Assembly: GCA_025266875.1 (NCBI GenBank)
Contig: JALLLT010000017.1
Span: forward strand, 776,189 to 840,188
Reading direction: 5' to 3'
DNA length: 64,000 nucleotides
From: Fennellomyces sp. T-0311
Lineage: Eukaryota; Mucoromycota; Mucoromycetes; Mucorales; Lichtheimiaceae
Part shown: positions 1-11,128 of the stretch, piece after piece
How the letters are laid out: each line of letters begins with the position of its first letter
Numbering within the stretch: position 1 is the first letter of the stretch
Program-made: the position numbers and the translations under genes
Notes under the pieces: generated by a model
Databases searched by the model: none
Told to the model about the DNA's origin: nothing
Seen by the model: only the letters and a program-made list of their open reading frames with translations

Positions 1-1021
1 ATAACCGTCTTGACTTTTCCTCCTCAGAAGACGCCGTGTTGCGGTGTCGTATCTCCGTACTCATGTTTTTTTTTAGTTTATAATTTTAATTTCGCAATGA
101 GAGAGATCTGGTTGAACAGAGCGGAAGAAGAGTAATCAGAAAAAAGGCGGCGCCCGCAAGTACCGAAGGTTCCAGTTGTTACACAGAACCAGGGCTGGAC
201 TCACGTGAAATCTCCACTGTGGATGTCCGCACCGTTTTACGAAACGAGAAGGGTTTCAAAGAGACTCCGAACGATGGGGTTGCGCCAAGTGGTGCTCGAA
301 CCTTCTTTGCCTATTTTCAACTTGCGCGGGTTGCATGAGGGGGTGCTTTCTCCATTGTTTTGCTTTCAAATTGACAGCTGAACGAGCATGGCAAATCACA
401 TGTCGACAATGTTTTTTCTGCAAACATACCACCTTTGAAAAAGAAAACGTGATTACGAAATCATAAACTCTATTGCGCCTATGATCGATGGACCCGTGGT
501 CGGTTGCCTGGTGGTGCCTCACCCCATCGCAATCCACCTCCTTCCCCATCCTTCTCGCGTCAAAAGAATAAGGTGACGAACAAAAATGCGTCCACCTGTC
601 TCGATTTAGTCGTGGAGCGATCCATTGGGCAGTCTGGTGCGACGAGATGAATAATATTCAACGTGCCGGTCGCAACGCGCTTGAAAATGGGCATCCACTA
701 TCGAATGATGATGCGTTGCAGTGGATAGCATCCCAGGTTTAAAGACGAGCTGCATAACTGCTAAACTGCCTTGCTCCCCGTAACATTGCGGCTCTTGTGC
801 TACCATGCAATTGCGGCACCCTTGGACACCATCCACACCCAGAGCCCAGAAACCTGTCATAGGCCAAACGAGTTCATATCATCTATGTAGACAGCATTGG
901 TTAGCTGGATCAAAAAGACACTGATAAATTTGGAACTGTATGCAGCTGTTACACCATAAACTAAGCCACGGTGAGCGTGATAAGCTTCATACGTATCTTC
1001 CCGCACCGCCCAACATTTACA
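1..1021. other. No supported gene; upstream region of the zinc-ribbon gene
   Basis: I see no recognisable gene here. Short open stretches occur on both strands, for example a 52-codon frame from the ATG near 221 and a 31-codon frame from the ATG near 648. None carries a known motif or links by convincing splice sites to a longer frame. The left part could hold the end of a gene that starts outside the window. The 3' part is presumably the promoter of the gene starting at 1022. Confidence 0.5.
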
Positions 1022-4000
1022 ATGACAGCTGCTCAAAAGCCCTGTCTCGATTGCGGCACACCCATATCTGTGAAAAAAACATCAGGACGATGCCCATTGT
1101 GTTATCGAAAACACTACCGAAAAGTGAAATCCGAGCAGCAACGATTGGACACGACGGACACAGGAAGCGTCGCCTCCACTGCCGATGGTCAGGAAACAGT
1201 TGCCAATGCTCAGGAAACGCCTGCGAAAAGGACTTGCAAAGATTGTGGCAGAAAGTTATCTTTGAAAAGGAAATCGTCTCGATGCAAGAATTGCAAGGTG
1301 AAACACAGCGAACGCAAGGCACGCAAACTACGCAAACTATCCGAACAGTCCAAGCATACAGAAGAGGAGGCTTCATCGGGCGATGACACTACGCTCCCAA
1401 AGTGCAGCGACTGCAACGAGATACTTGACTCTCCCACGGATGATATGCGCTGCGCACGGTGCGAAAAAAAGGCGGAACCCCAGGTACCTGAGCACTTGCC
1501 CAGCATTGACGAAGCGTCGGAAGCGGAGCAACCCAAAGAAGATCAACCGTCTGATGCCGAGCAACCCAAAGAAGACCAGCCGTCTGATGCCGAGCAACGG
1601 TCCAACGATAAGCTGGGATCCGATACAGAACAGCGACCCGATGAGCAGATATCCGCAGAACAGGAACAGCAATCCAAAGAGGACACGTCGATAAAAGAAG
1701 AACAACAATCCAAAGACGATCAACCCGAGGCAGAACCAATGTCATCAGAGAACGAGCGTGGAGAAACTCACTTTGCAGAGACGCAAGACTGGCGGAACAA
1801 CAATAGACAAGAGTCGAAACACACATGCAGCGAGTGCGGCACGCCCATCCCGGAGAACTTTACGACACGTCTATGCTTACAGTGCGAAAAGTACTGTTTG
1901 ACCGAGGAAGACACAGATGTCAGTGATAATGCCCTTCCGAACCCGTCCATGGGTAAACAACCGGTATGTCGCGATTGTGGTTCAGATCTTCCATACGAAC
2001 ATCATTCAAATCAATGTCCTTATTGTTATCACCGGCACCTTTCCAAGACAATGCCCAAAAACCTACCAAAGTGCACCACGTGCGGTACAAGAATACCCGA
2101 AAACTCAAAGGCTGGTCAATGCAAAGCCTGCTACAAGGCCGTCAACCTCCAGTCGCCGGACCCCGCCCCCCAGGACCAGCAGGCCCAATGCGATATCTGC
2201 GGTATGTCCATACCTGCCAACGGGCCAAGTGACTATTGTGTTCAATGCGACCGGCATTCTCCCAGTCCCGAGTACCTGGAAACTACCATCTATCCAGCCA
2301 ATGGTAACGGACAACCAGCAAGATGCTCCGAATGTAATTCGACATTGCCTCTGGATTCGACCGCGAAAATATGCTCAGAGTGTGCAATCAAGCCTGTCAT
2401 TGACGATCCTACACCCACCATTTCCTTTACACCCTCCGACCCGTTGACGTGCATCGACTGCCAACAACCAGTATCACCACCGGCGACTTCGGGTCGATGT
2501 TTCCCGTGTTTCCAAAAACTTTTGGTCCTGCAGAACGATGAACAGCTCAACGGCCAACCAAACAACGGCAGCGTCAACGGCAGCGTCAACGGCAGCATCA
2601 ACAACGGAAGTGTGGACAATAGTAGCGTGTACAGCAGTTCCCAGCACAGTTGGCAAGCGTTACCGAAACAATGCACCAACTGCAACACAGTCATGCTCTC
2701 TAATACCTGGTCAGATCAATGCCAAAAGTGCTCTCGCAACCAGACAAACGGTGCCCATCCACACCATCTGCCTTATGGAAGTGTATTGCCAAAGTGCAGG
2801 GGATGCGGGTGTCCTATAAGTACAACCTCCAAAGGCTATCTTTGCGTCCGCTGTTTCGCCAGTAACGAGACGTTCGATCCTCGAACGAGACGAGACAGCT
2901 CAGTGCATGGTAACGTGTGTAGCCAATATCCCAGATAAAAACTCAAGCTCCCTCTCTAATGTAGTGGCAAGAGACCCTGTTATCGCCGCTTGCGGAATGC
3001 AGAACGAATCCTGGCATTGCAAATCGCTCACTCGAAAGATCGTATCTGGTATTGGCCTCGTGCCACTTGACATCAGCGTCGGCGGAAAGCAGGTCACCGT
3101 GTTGGTCCACCCTGACGCATTGTCTCATCTAACGGACTTCAATGAGGGCGAACCCGTCTCCTTTTTACCGCACCCAAACTATCCAGCGACCAAAGTTGAC
3201 AAGCAAAAGCTCCACTACATCATCCACCCCGACCGATACACCGAGATCAATGAAGAGCAGCAAGAATTGCTGAGTAGCAGTTGGCAGAACACGCCAACAA
3301 TCAAATACGCGGTAACAGATCTTCTATCGGGTTGCGTGATCGTTGCTGGCGAACAGGTCCTGAAAGTGCTTTGCCTGGAACCATACGGATATAAAGCGAC
3401 TGTCGATATTCAATGGGAGCGCTTCGGTGAGTCTGGCAAAACGAGCGCGGGACAAGGCGAATTTGCAAATTGGTACGGTCGCTACGCCAAGATTGCTGTT
3501 GGTATCTTGGACGACATGCTGTTGATCGTCACTCTCGAAGGAACGTTCCTTGTGACAGCATCCGTACGGCTGGATAAACCGAACCCAATGTGCGATATCG
3601 GTCCGTTCACCCATGATTTCACACCTTCTCGGCACGCCAAAATATACATCTCAAATAAGTCTGCCAAAACCAGTCGGGTGCTGAACGACCATCGATTGTA
3701 CAAGCACAATGACTTGATTCAACTTCGAGACGTCCGAACGAAATTTAGCAACAAGAGCACCTATCATCTCTGCCGCGGAGCAAGCTTTCATGTCCACAAG
3801 CGAAAGCTTTTGCCCTACACCCTATGGACATTGGCGGACGTTGCAGATGAAAACAACGCGTGGGAGATTGTCAATTCGAGGATCTTTCAAACGGTTGCTT
3901 TGAGTATGATCTATAACAAGTGTCAGCTGTACAAGGAAGATTTGGAAGCTTTACTCTACGGATGCAGCCAGGATATCGGGAAATACCTCAGGGCAATTTT

Positions 4001-4256
4001 GGATCTCTTCAAGCCTGGACATGCGTATATCCTTATCTTAAAAAATGCGGAATTGAACAAGATTCTGGAGCAAATCGCAATCTCCTTGGGACCTGCAGTT
4101 GACCACGCAAATGCAACGGTCAAGTTGAACATGCGGAAATACTTTGCAAAGGTAAATCTTCTTGGTCCTACCTGATCTACTTTCGCAAAGGTTGTTGACA
4201 AGTGTCCAAGTAGCTCCATAGCAAACAAGTTCAACGGAGAAATGCCGATGATCTGA
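1022..4256 (+). CDS. Large protein with 11 tandem zinc ribbons and an unknown C-terminal domain
   Basis: The model joins 1022-2909, 2965-4151 and 4191-4256 (1,046 aa). The 55-bp intron at 2910-2964 joins two long frames in phase; the 39-bp intron at 4152-4190 is shorter and less certain. Residues 1 to about 630 hold eleven copies of a strict CX2C-X12-CX2C motif, many reading C-x-x-C-G-x-x-I-P, which should each bind one zinc ion. Between ribbons 3 and 4 is an acidic E/D/Q/K-rich linker with a repeated DAEQPKEDQPS unit, and before ribbon 10 an NGS-rich stretch. The last ~400 residues are globular-looking and match no family I know. I chose the ATG at 1022 because the frame extends upstream only to a GTG. 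Function is unknown; zinc-ribbon arrays often bind nucleic acid or protein. It could be two genes if the 2910 intron is not used. Confidence 0.7.
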
Positions 4257-4655
4257 AAGGTGACGAAGAATAGCGTCCGTGTCGGGTCGTACTTTTTGTC
4301 AAAGTTGAAGCTGCCTAGGACATTCGGGTCTCGAAGGCCTCAATGAGTTATAGTGCTTGTATATGTTTAACCGTTTTATTGCTTCCTACGTAATAAAGCT
4401 CCATTGTATATAGTTCGAAAAAAATGAGTAGATGGCTGCTTTTGATAGTGTGTATGATACTTCACTGCTGTAGACCCGTTCATATAACGATGGCGGTAGT
4501 ACAACAAATGAAAACAAATAAGCCCAGGCGGGGTAACCCTAAATAGCAACTATGTACGACATGAGGCGTTGGCTTTGACCTCGCCTTTTATAAACGCGGC
4601 TCTTTCGCGCTTTTTCTTTCGACTTTGCTTTGCACTTTCCGATCAAGCTTATTCG
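4257..4655. promoter_or_regulatory. Intergenic promoter region with TATA box (4588-4594)
   Basis: The gap between the zinc-ribbon gene and the siderophore synthetase has a clear TATAAA at about 4589-4594, some 65 bp upstream of the ATG at 4656. This argues that the upstream in-frame ATG at 4569 lies before the transcription start. I did not find a convincing iron-responsive GATA element. Confidence 0.5.
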
Positions 4656-6758
4656 ATGGTAATCCAAGAACTGTCCGTCACGGCGAGAAATGAACACTAT
4701 GGGAGATTCGCCACCACGTCAAAATTAATCGCCTCCCTGGTTTCCGAAGGGCTTGCTTCCGGTTACTTTATCCAGGACGCGCCGCATGAACGCAATTCTA
4801 ATTCTGTTGGGCTTTGCTTGGTGACACCTCTTCTTCAGCCAGATACCACGGGCCTTTTCAAACTTGACGATGTATACGCTGTTATCCCCCTGCGTGGCCT
4901 TCCCGAACTCAAGGACACCGCAAGCAGTCTGAACGGGATCAAATGCCACCACATTGAACTTGTGTATCCTTGGGATATGCTGCCTCATATCTACGGTCCG
5001 ATCCCAATGGGTGCCGCCGCAACTGAACAGATATCAACGAGTCTTATTGTCAACGGCTCGGACGACATCCATCGGCAAGTCAGCAGGATCGTCTCCAAAA
5101 TATTTAAACACGAAAATGACCAAAGTCTCATGCTCACGGATGACTATGATGCAGTTGATCTCTGGAGTCGATTTGTCCAGGCATATGGCGTGGATGAAAA
5201 ACCGGCCACGGAATTTGCAGAGGATTTCGCTACATCGATGCTCTATCAAAGTATGTTATCCAGTTAGGACATTCTGCGTTTTCTTGAAAGCTACCATATG
5301 TTTACGATCCTGTTTTGATTATCATAGCTTACCAATATAACCATCCAAAGCCACTGCCATCGCTTCAGTCATCCTCCGTCGAGTGGGAGCAATCGATCAT
5401 TGAAGGACATCCGTTTATACCAGTAATGTAAACATGAAATTGCTCGATCATAGTAATGCTAAAGATATAGAATAGTTAAGCAAATATCCATCAGCTGTAC
5501 TCCCTATGCAACCTCTCGCACCAGACCAATATTCGATCGACTTTGAGCGGCCCAAAGTTCGTCTCGTGGCAATTCCTAGAAAGCATATGTACATATACGG
5601 AGATGTTGAAGATACTCTTGCTCCAGTCATCAATGCTATACTGGCAAAAACAGAGGACTTTGAGGAGCAATACTTTGACTATTTTCTAATGCCAGTCCAT
5701 CATATGCAAGTCGCAAATATTCAAGAAAAAGTGCCTGAGGTGTTTGTTTTGCCTAAAGAAAACCATGTGGACGCCTACGGTCTCTCATCTCTTCGCACGG
5801 TGGCTATCCCTGGCTTACTCCACAACGCGACACTGAAGCTTACATTCGGTTTGCGGATGGGAGGTGCCATTCGAGCAATTCAATCTATACAAATCTATGC
5901 AGCTACCACGTTCTCTTTGCGTGTTGTGCCATATCTTTCGTACAATCGCGATATTCTTACCATACAAGTTGAACAAGGAGGTGCTATTTACAACCATCCC
6001 CAATACCGTAGGACCATGAATGACTGTAGTTTCATTCTTCGCACATCGATGGAATATGGCACAGCATCCAGTGACGACGTCTTCATCGTTACTGGCGCAC
6101 TGATGGAAAAGATTCAAAGACCTGACACGGACGAGACACTTGTCTCGCACGCATGGAACCTTGATACGGAAGAGAAACGTGCACATTTCTTGGGCAGGTG
6201 AAATTTGTCTCCTACGTAGTAATATAATGCAGCGAGTTGACATATTTTGGACGTACTAGGTACATTGCGTTATATCTTGAAGCATTTGTTCCACCATGTC
6301 GCGACAATGGGGTCGTCTTTGATGCTCATGGACAAAACACTATTGCACGCTTTGACCGATCGACCGGAGCACTGAAGGGATTTTTGATCCGTGATATGGA
6401 CGGCGTCCTTGTTCAACGCGAGACATTGAAGGAATCTTGCGGAATCGACTTTTTTGTTGATTCGTTCAACTCGGCTACCTCAAAGGAACATGCTTATGCT
6501 TTTTTCTATTTTGTATCCATTGAAACGCATCTCCAATGTCTCATACGTATCCTGGGAATGCATCACAACGGACGAGGATGGCAGATGGTCCGTACCCACC
6601 TTTCTAATTTGCTCACTCCAGGACACCCAATGTATACATACCTGTTGGAGCAAAAAGAGGTACTCTCAATGTGCTTCATACGCACAAAATTGGAAAACGC
6701 CTATAATGTGAGATATCCTTTTGTTGCACCATCCGCTTTACTAATGAAAGCAATGTAG
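4656..6758 (+). CDS. IucA/IucC-family NIS siderophore synthetase (rhizoferrin synthetase type)
   Basis: The model joins 4656-5250, 5328-5422, 5476-6197 and 6260-6758 (636 aa, about the family length). NIS synthetases use ATP to adenylate a carboxylate, usually citrate, and condense it with an amine. The Mucorales enzyme known to make rhizoferrin from citrate and diaminobutane belongs to this family. Visible signatures are the N-terminal EGHP...P...K nucleotide-binding motif rebuilt across the intron at 5423-5475, the KLTFGLRMGGAIRAI segment (family form K-x-S-x-x-x-x-T-S-x-x-R-T), DAHGQN (family EAHxQN) and IRDMDG (family RDxxG). All introns keep frame. In the family motif GHPxHPxxKxR, the second His is Ile here and the final Arg is Pro. 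A decayed copy follows downstream. The start at 4656 is chosen from the TATA position; 4569 is the in-frame alternative. Substrate assignment is inference. Confidence 0.9.
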
Positions 6759-7095
6759 GAAATATTCAGAACAAGATCAAATTTACTCTTCCGTAGTTCT
6801 CAGAAATAGTAAACATTCCTTCAGGACGAAAGTAAAGCTATACGTTTCTGACACTAGCAGGACATTAGCGAACCAAGTCATCCGAGAACCCAAGTGTCAA
6901 TTCCTATAGCAAAAACCATGGATGCCTCGCAGCAAAATATAATATAACTTTTCGACAATGTATAGTTTCATCCAAGTTGGTGCCATGGATTCAATCACTG
7001 TCGTTCATCGTATATATGTTATCCTACTCGTTAAATACTATGATAATGTCCGAAAAACTTTCTCTCTGCCTACCTTTTTCCGAGCATCGGTGCTA
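6759..7095. other. Intergenic spacer between siderophore gene and its pseudogene
   Basis: AT-rich sequence with no open frame of note. It separates the intact synthetase from its decayed copy. Confidence 0.5.
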
Positions 7096-7755
7096 GGTTC
7101 GTTGCCTTATGTGTGGTGACGACATACTCCAGACCCAAGATCATTTCTAACTTTCCCAGTCCTGATACCGTCTGCTGTTGTTCCATTACGCGGACTTCCG
7201 TAACTCAAGGGCGCATCAAATACTGCAAACGGCATGGCATACCATCCAATTGGAATAGTGTATCCTTGGGATATACTGTACGTTCTTAAGGGTCGCATCA
7301 AAAAGGTACATTGATTTATACCTTTCAACCCTTCATTCCACTTTGTCGCGACAACGCGGGAGCTATTTGATGCTCATGCGCAGACACTGTGGTTCGATTG
7401 GATCGAGAAACCGGGAAACTGAACGGGTTTCTAGTTTGTGACATTGATGAAGTTGTTGTTCATCCAGAGACATTCCGCAAGACCTAGGGGAATTGATATT
7501 GGTATCCTATCATACAATACTGCCGATTCGACGGAAAGCATATACGATTTTTTGTACTTTCCATTTTTTCCCATTGTGTCTTATACGAGTTCTGGATATC
7601 TTTCACAATAAACTTGGATGGCGCATGGTTCGACAACATATTTGGAGCTAATTTTGCCAGATGACCCGATGTAGGAGTACTTATAAACCAGAAAAGATTC
7701 AGTCGCTCTGTATGCGTAACATGCTCGAAAGTACCTTGGCCAATATAAGCCAGCG
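7096..7755 (+). pseudogene. Decayed, internally deleted copy of the NIS siderophore synthetase
   Basis: Broken frames here match the intact upstream gene in the same order. Around 7100-7120 is a VALCVVT segment (gene: VGLCLVT). Around 7175-7290 are PLRGLP, a stop, then GIVYPWDI (gene: PLRGLPEL...ELVYPWDM). At about 7310 the similarity jumps to the last exon of the gene: nucleotides GGTACATTG, then CATTCCACTTTGTCGCGACAA (gene: GTTCCACCATGTCGCGACAA) and TTTGATGCTCATG. Around 7610-7740 come GWRMVRQH (gene: GWQMVRTH) and a degraded C-terminus. Stops and frameshifts are many, and about 1.1 kb of the gene's middle is missing. It arose by tandem duplication followed by deletion and decay, and cannot encode an enzyme. 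Confidence 0.85.
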
Positions 7756-8024
7756 CGGTTCAGCGTTTACTAAATGTTGTGCCTTTCGTCCTGTCTTTAG
7801 GCTGTATACGAGTGGATGCCAAACTCGCTTTATTGTGACTAGGACACACGACTTGCAATCATAAGAAAAAGATACATGAATTATGACAAGTGAAGGTTGC
7901 ATAGCGACGGTGCGATCAAAAGTTTCATAGTTACGTTAAAAAGCCGCCTGGACTGTCTTTTTTTTCCAGTGGCGGGCTAACGAAAATTTGACAGTTCTTG
8001 CAACCTACACATACACACGTAACA

Positions 8025-8646
8025 ATGGCCAAAGACAAGAAGGATAAAAAGATCAAGAAGGAGAAGAAGGTTACCGCAATGGACGTTGATTCCGACACTG
8101 AGGATGAATCCATAAAGTTTATCTCTCCCATTGCCCACCCATTGGCGGAAAAGAAATTGAGCAAGAAAGTGTTCAAGACCGTCAAGAAGGGTAAGGAAAA
8201 AAAAATCGTGTATTGATCTCTAGAAATCAGCCTATACTAAATGACCCAAAGCCAGCAAGGTTAAGCACGTGCGTCGTGGTGTGAAGGAAGTCGGAAAGGC
8301 TATTCGCAAGGGCGAGAAGGGTTTGGTCGTTATTGCGGGTGACATTTCGCCCATGGACGTGATCTCTCACTTGCCTGTTCTGTGCGAGGACCACAATGTG
8401 CCATACATCTTTGTTCCTTCCAAGGAAAAGCTGGGCGAGGCTAGCCAGACCAAGCGCCCCACGTCCGTGGCCATGATTGTGTTGGGCGGCAAGAAGCAGG
8501 ATGCCAAGGCTGCCGAAGACTACAAAGAACTGTACGACGAGTGCTACTCCACAGCAAAGGAATTGGTACGTGTGTGTGTGTGGGCGAAAACGTATAGCCG
8601 AGCGCAAACTAACATCCATGCATAGCACGAAAAGCTGGTGTACTAA
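8025..8646 (+). CDS. NHP2: H/ACA ribonucleoprotein subunit NHP2 (L7Ae family)
   Basis: The model joins 8025-8190, 8252-8565 and 8626-8646 (166 aa). NHP2 is a core protein of H/ACA snoRNPs, which guide pseudouridylation of rRNA and snRNA in the nucleolus; in many eukaryotes it is also part of telomerase RNP. The N-terminus is a lysine-rich tail followed by a short acidic segment. The L7Ae/NHP2 RNA-binding domain fills the rest, with the typical RRGVKEVGKAIRKGEKGLVV block, GDISPMD, LCEDHNVPYIFVPSKEKLG and the TKRPTSVAMI stretch. Both introns (61 and 60 bp) are in frame, and the first has a TACTAA branch site. The last exon encodes only HEKLVY. An AATAAA polyadenylation signal lies at 8729-8734. 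The related protein SNU13 lacks this basic N-terminal tail, so NHP2 is preferred. Confidence 0.95.
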
Positions 8647-8866
8647 GCTCCCGTCATTTTTTTTAATTGCATCTGATCCTTTCTATCTCTCTTTATCGCG
8701 TATACACACTCTGCATTCTTCTGTAAAGAATAAAACGTTTTGTTCATAGTCCATGATTTACATCTGGCATGCGGTGGTTACACACGCCCTCATCCAATTT
8801 CCACATGTCGTGACCAGCGAAATCAAAGAGTGCGGACTCTCCTGTTCGAACACGTTTCTCTTACCC

Positions 8867-9695
8867 ATGGCCTCCAATCAACCCGTCCATTCCGTGTTGT
8901 TTGATAATCCAGCACCACAAGGAGGATACTACGACCAACAAGCCGCCGGGGGTGACGGACTCCAGTTTTACGCATCATCCTACGGCGATCAATACAGTTC
9001 ATCATCCTACTATGCCAGTCCGCCCACAGGTGCCACCGGCGAAATGCGAAGTGCCGGCTACGATTACCAATCTGGATCATTCTGGAGCGCGTTTGGGACT
9101 GGTGGATTTGCAGACGAACCACCTTTACTGGAAGAATTAGGAATCAACTTTGAACACATTAAAACCAAGGTAAATGAATGGCACAACCTATCGAACGCGT
9201 GTTAGTAACGCACAACTTACAAAAAAAAAAATGAAATAGAGCCTTGCGGTGCTTAACCCATTCCGTGTGGTTCCCGACACGATCATGGATGATGCGGATT
9301 TGGCGGGCCCGTTGCTTTTCATGCTCCTGTTTGGCGTGTTTCTAATGTTATCGGGCAAGGTACATTTTGGATACATCTACGGCGTGGGCCTTCTCGGCGT
9401 GGTATCGATCTTTTTGATACTGAACCTGATGAGCGGCAACGGAGTCGACTGGTCGCGAACGGCCAGTGTGCTTGGTTACTGTCTGTTGCCCATGGTGATG
9501 CTGAGCGGTTTCAGCGTTGTCTTGCCGCTGGGAGGGTTTGTGGGCCTCGTGCTTACGGCAGTCAGCATCTTGTGGTGCACGTTTTCTAGCTCGGGCATGT
9601 TTACAAGTGTGCTTCATATGAATGAGCAGCGGTTCCTGGTTGCATACCCCGTCGGTCTGTTTTACGCTAGCTTTGCATTGATGACCGTGTTTTAA
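8867..9695 (+). CDS. YIP1: Yip1/YIPF5-family ER-Golgi membrane protein
   Basis: The model joins 8867-9169 and 9240-9695 (252 aa; yeast Yip1 is about the same size). Yip1 is a multi-spanning membrane protein that works with Ypt/Rab GTPases in COPII vesicle formation and ER-Golgi traffic. The first ~80 residues are a soluble, Tyr/Ser/Gly-rich cytosolic tail. Then comes the family signature EPPLLEELGINFEHIKTK, immediately before the intron, followed by SLAVLNPFR and a DADLAGPLLF segment that starts the membrane domain. About five hydrophobic helices follow to the C-terminus. The start at 8867 gives a normal N-terminus; an in-frame extension upstream is less likely. It lies about 220 bp downstream of NHP2 on the same strand and converges with TFIIB. 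Confidence 0.93.
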
Positions 9696-9891
9696 AAAGA
9701 CTACCCTAAATCAACTAGAAGAACACAGCCCTCTTCTTTGTATATAAACCCTCTCTCCATACTTATTGCCACGCAAACCATATACTTTTGCGGTCATTTA
9801 TTATGTTTTTTTGGCCGTGCTTGTTATACTTATGTGGTAGTGGTGAGGAGGTCAGAAGGTGTGATAACTATGTGAAGATAACTTATGGAAC

Positions 9892-10998
9892 TTATGGAAA
9901 AGCAAGGTCCTCAAAGGACAGGTTTTCGCCATGCGGTTTGGTCTTTAACGAGTCCAGATCAATGAGATTCTTGCGTTCGGCGTAGAGCGACTTGTATGCG
10001 GATTTGATGGTGACTTCTGAGACACCTGCGACGACGGCAATGTCCCTGGTGGACTTTGGTGTGCGATAGAGATACGAGACAAGGTAAATACAGGCAGCAG
10101 CGACGGAGATGGGCGACTTGCCAGCGAGGGTGCCCAGTTCCTTTGCCCGCTTGACCAGATCCACACCGGCTTTCTGAACATAATTGGGAAGCTGCAAGTT
10201 CGAGCAGAATCGAGACATGAGATCCTCCGAGTTCATGATAGTGGTGTTGGTCTGCAGCTTCGCCTGCAACGACTTGTAGCAGCGTCCAATCTCTTTCTTT
10301 GGCACCCGAGTCAAAGCGCAGATTTCCCGGAATGTGCGTCCCACCTTTTCTTGTCGACACGCGATAAAGATGCACGCCGCAATGATCGCATCACTCGACT
10401 TGCCTCGCAATAGCTTCTCGTCCTCCACTCGCTTATACAGCTGCTTGGCCGTGTCGCTGACGATCTTTGAAAGTGAGATGGAGTCGCACATGGCACTGAT
10501 TTCCTTATACGCCTGCACAAGGTTGCGCTCGCCCTTCACAGCCGTGGCTCGACCATGCACCTTGTTGAGGTCTTTCGCCGCGCCTGTACCACCATCCCTT
10601 CGCGAAATTACAGTGTCCAGCTGATTGCCATCCAGCAACGGGTTGGCTGCTGCGCCGACACGAGACGGGTCCTGTTGTGGGCATTGGGTTAGTAATATTC
10701 TACAACTATATGGGCCTTTGCAAGCATTCTGACTACAAAAGAAAAAAAGAGGTCATACATCTCCCTCATCATTGGCAAATGTACGCCATTCCGATCTTGT
10801 ATCAATAATGCGATCGCCCAGAACTAAACCGCAGTCGCCGCACACTAAATCGCCAGAAGCAAACTCCTCAACAATGTGCGGTGGGTTCAAACGACAATCA
10901 GGACATGTGAGCCTGACATTCAAGTTCGGTTGGAACTGTTGCGGTGCTTGATCCTTTTGCTGTGGCTCTCGCAAAGGGAAAGGGATATTGGTGGTCAT
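9892..10998 (-). CDS. SUA7: Transcription initiation factor TFIIB
   Basis: On the minus strand the model joins 10998-10759 and 10671-9892 (339 aa, the family length). TFIIB bridges TBP at the promoter and RNA polymerase II and helps set the start site. The N-terminal zinc ribbon is visible as C-x2-C...C-x2-C (TCPDC, VCGDC). The B-reader/linker ([12 protein letters not shown] then DPSRVGAA) is rebuilt exactly across the 87-bp intron, which has a TTACTAAC branch site. Two cyclin-like repeats follow, with [16 protein letters not shown] in the first and [16 protein letters not shown] in the second. The frame's apparent first codon upstream of 10998 is TTG, so the ATG at 10998 is chosen. The gene is tail-to-tail with YIP1 and follows DBF4 on the same strand by about 130 bp. 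Confidence 0.97.
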
Positions 10999-11128
10999 TT
11001 CCAAGACTCTCGAATTTTTTGCTTAAAATTAAAGTGAAATGAAAACGACAAGGCCTTTCTAGACTGCGGAACAGCGCTTTTCTACTTTTCAAGACGGTTT
11101 GCAGCAATTTCATTGGTCCAGTTCCGTT

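Noticed and set aside
648..743. 31-codon plus-strand frame that looks protein-like
   Set aside because: Too short to support and no partner exon found.
1017..1826. Several open frames of 100-145 codons on both strands over the zinc-ribbon gene
   Set aside because: They overlap the zinc-ribbon exon in other frames; the CX2C-X12-CX2C repeats are only in one frame. The others lack motifs.
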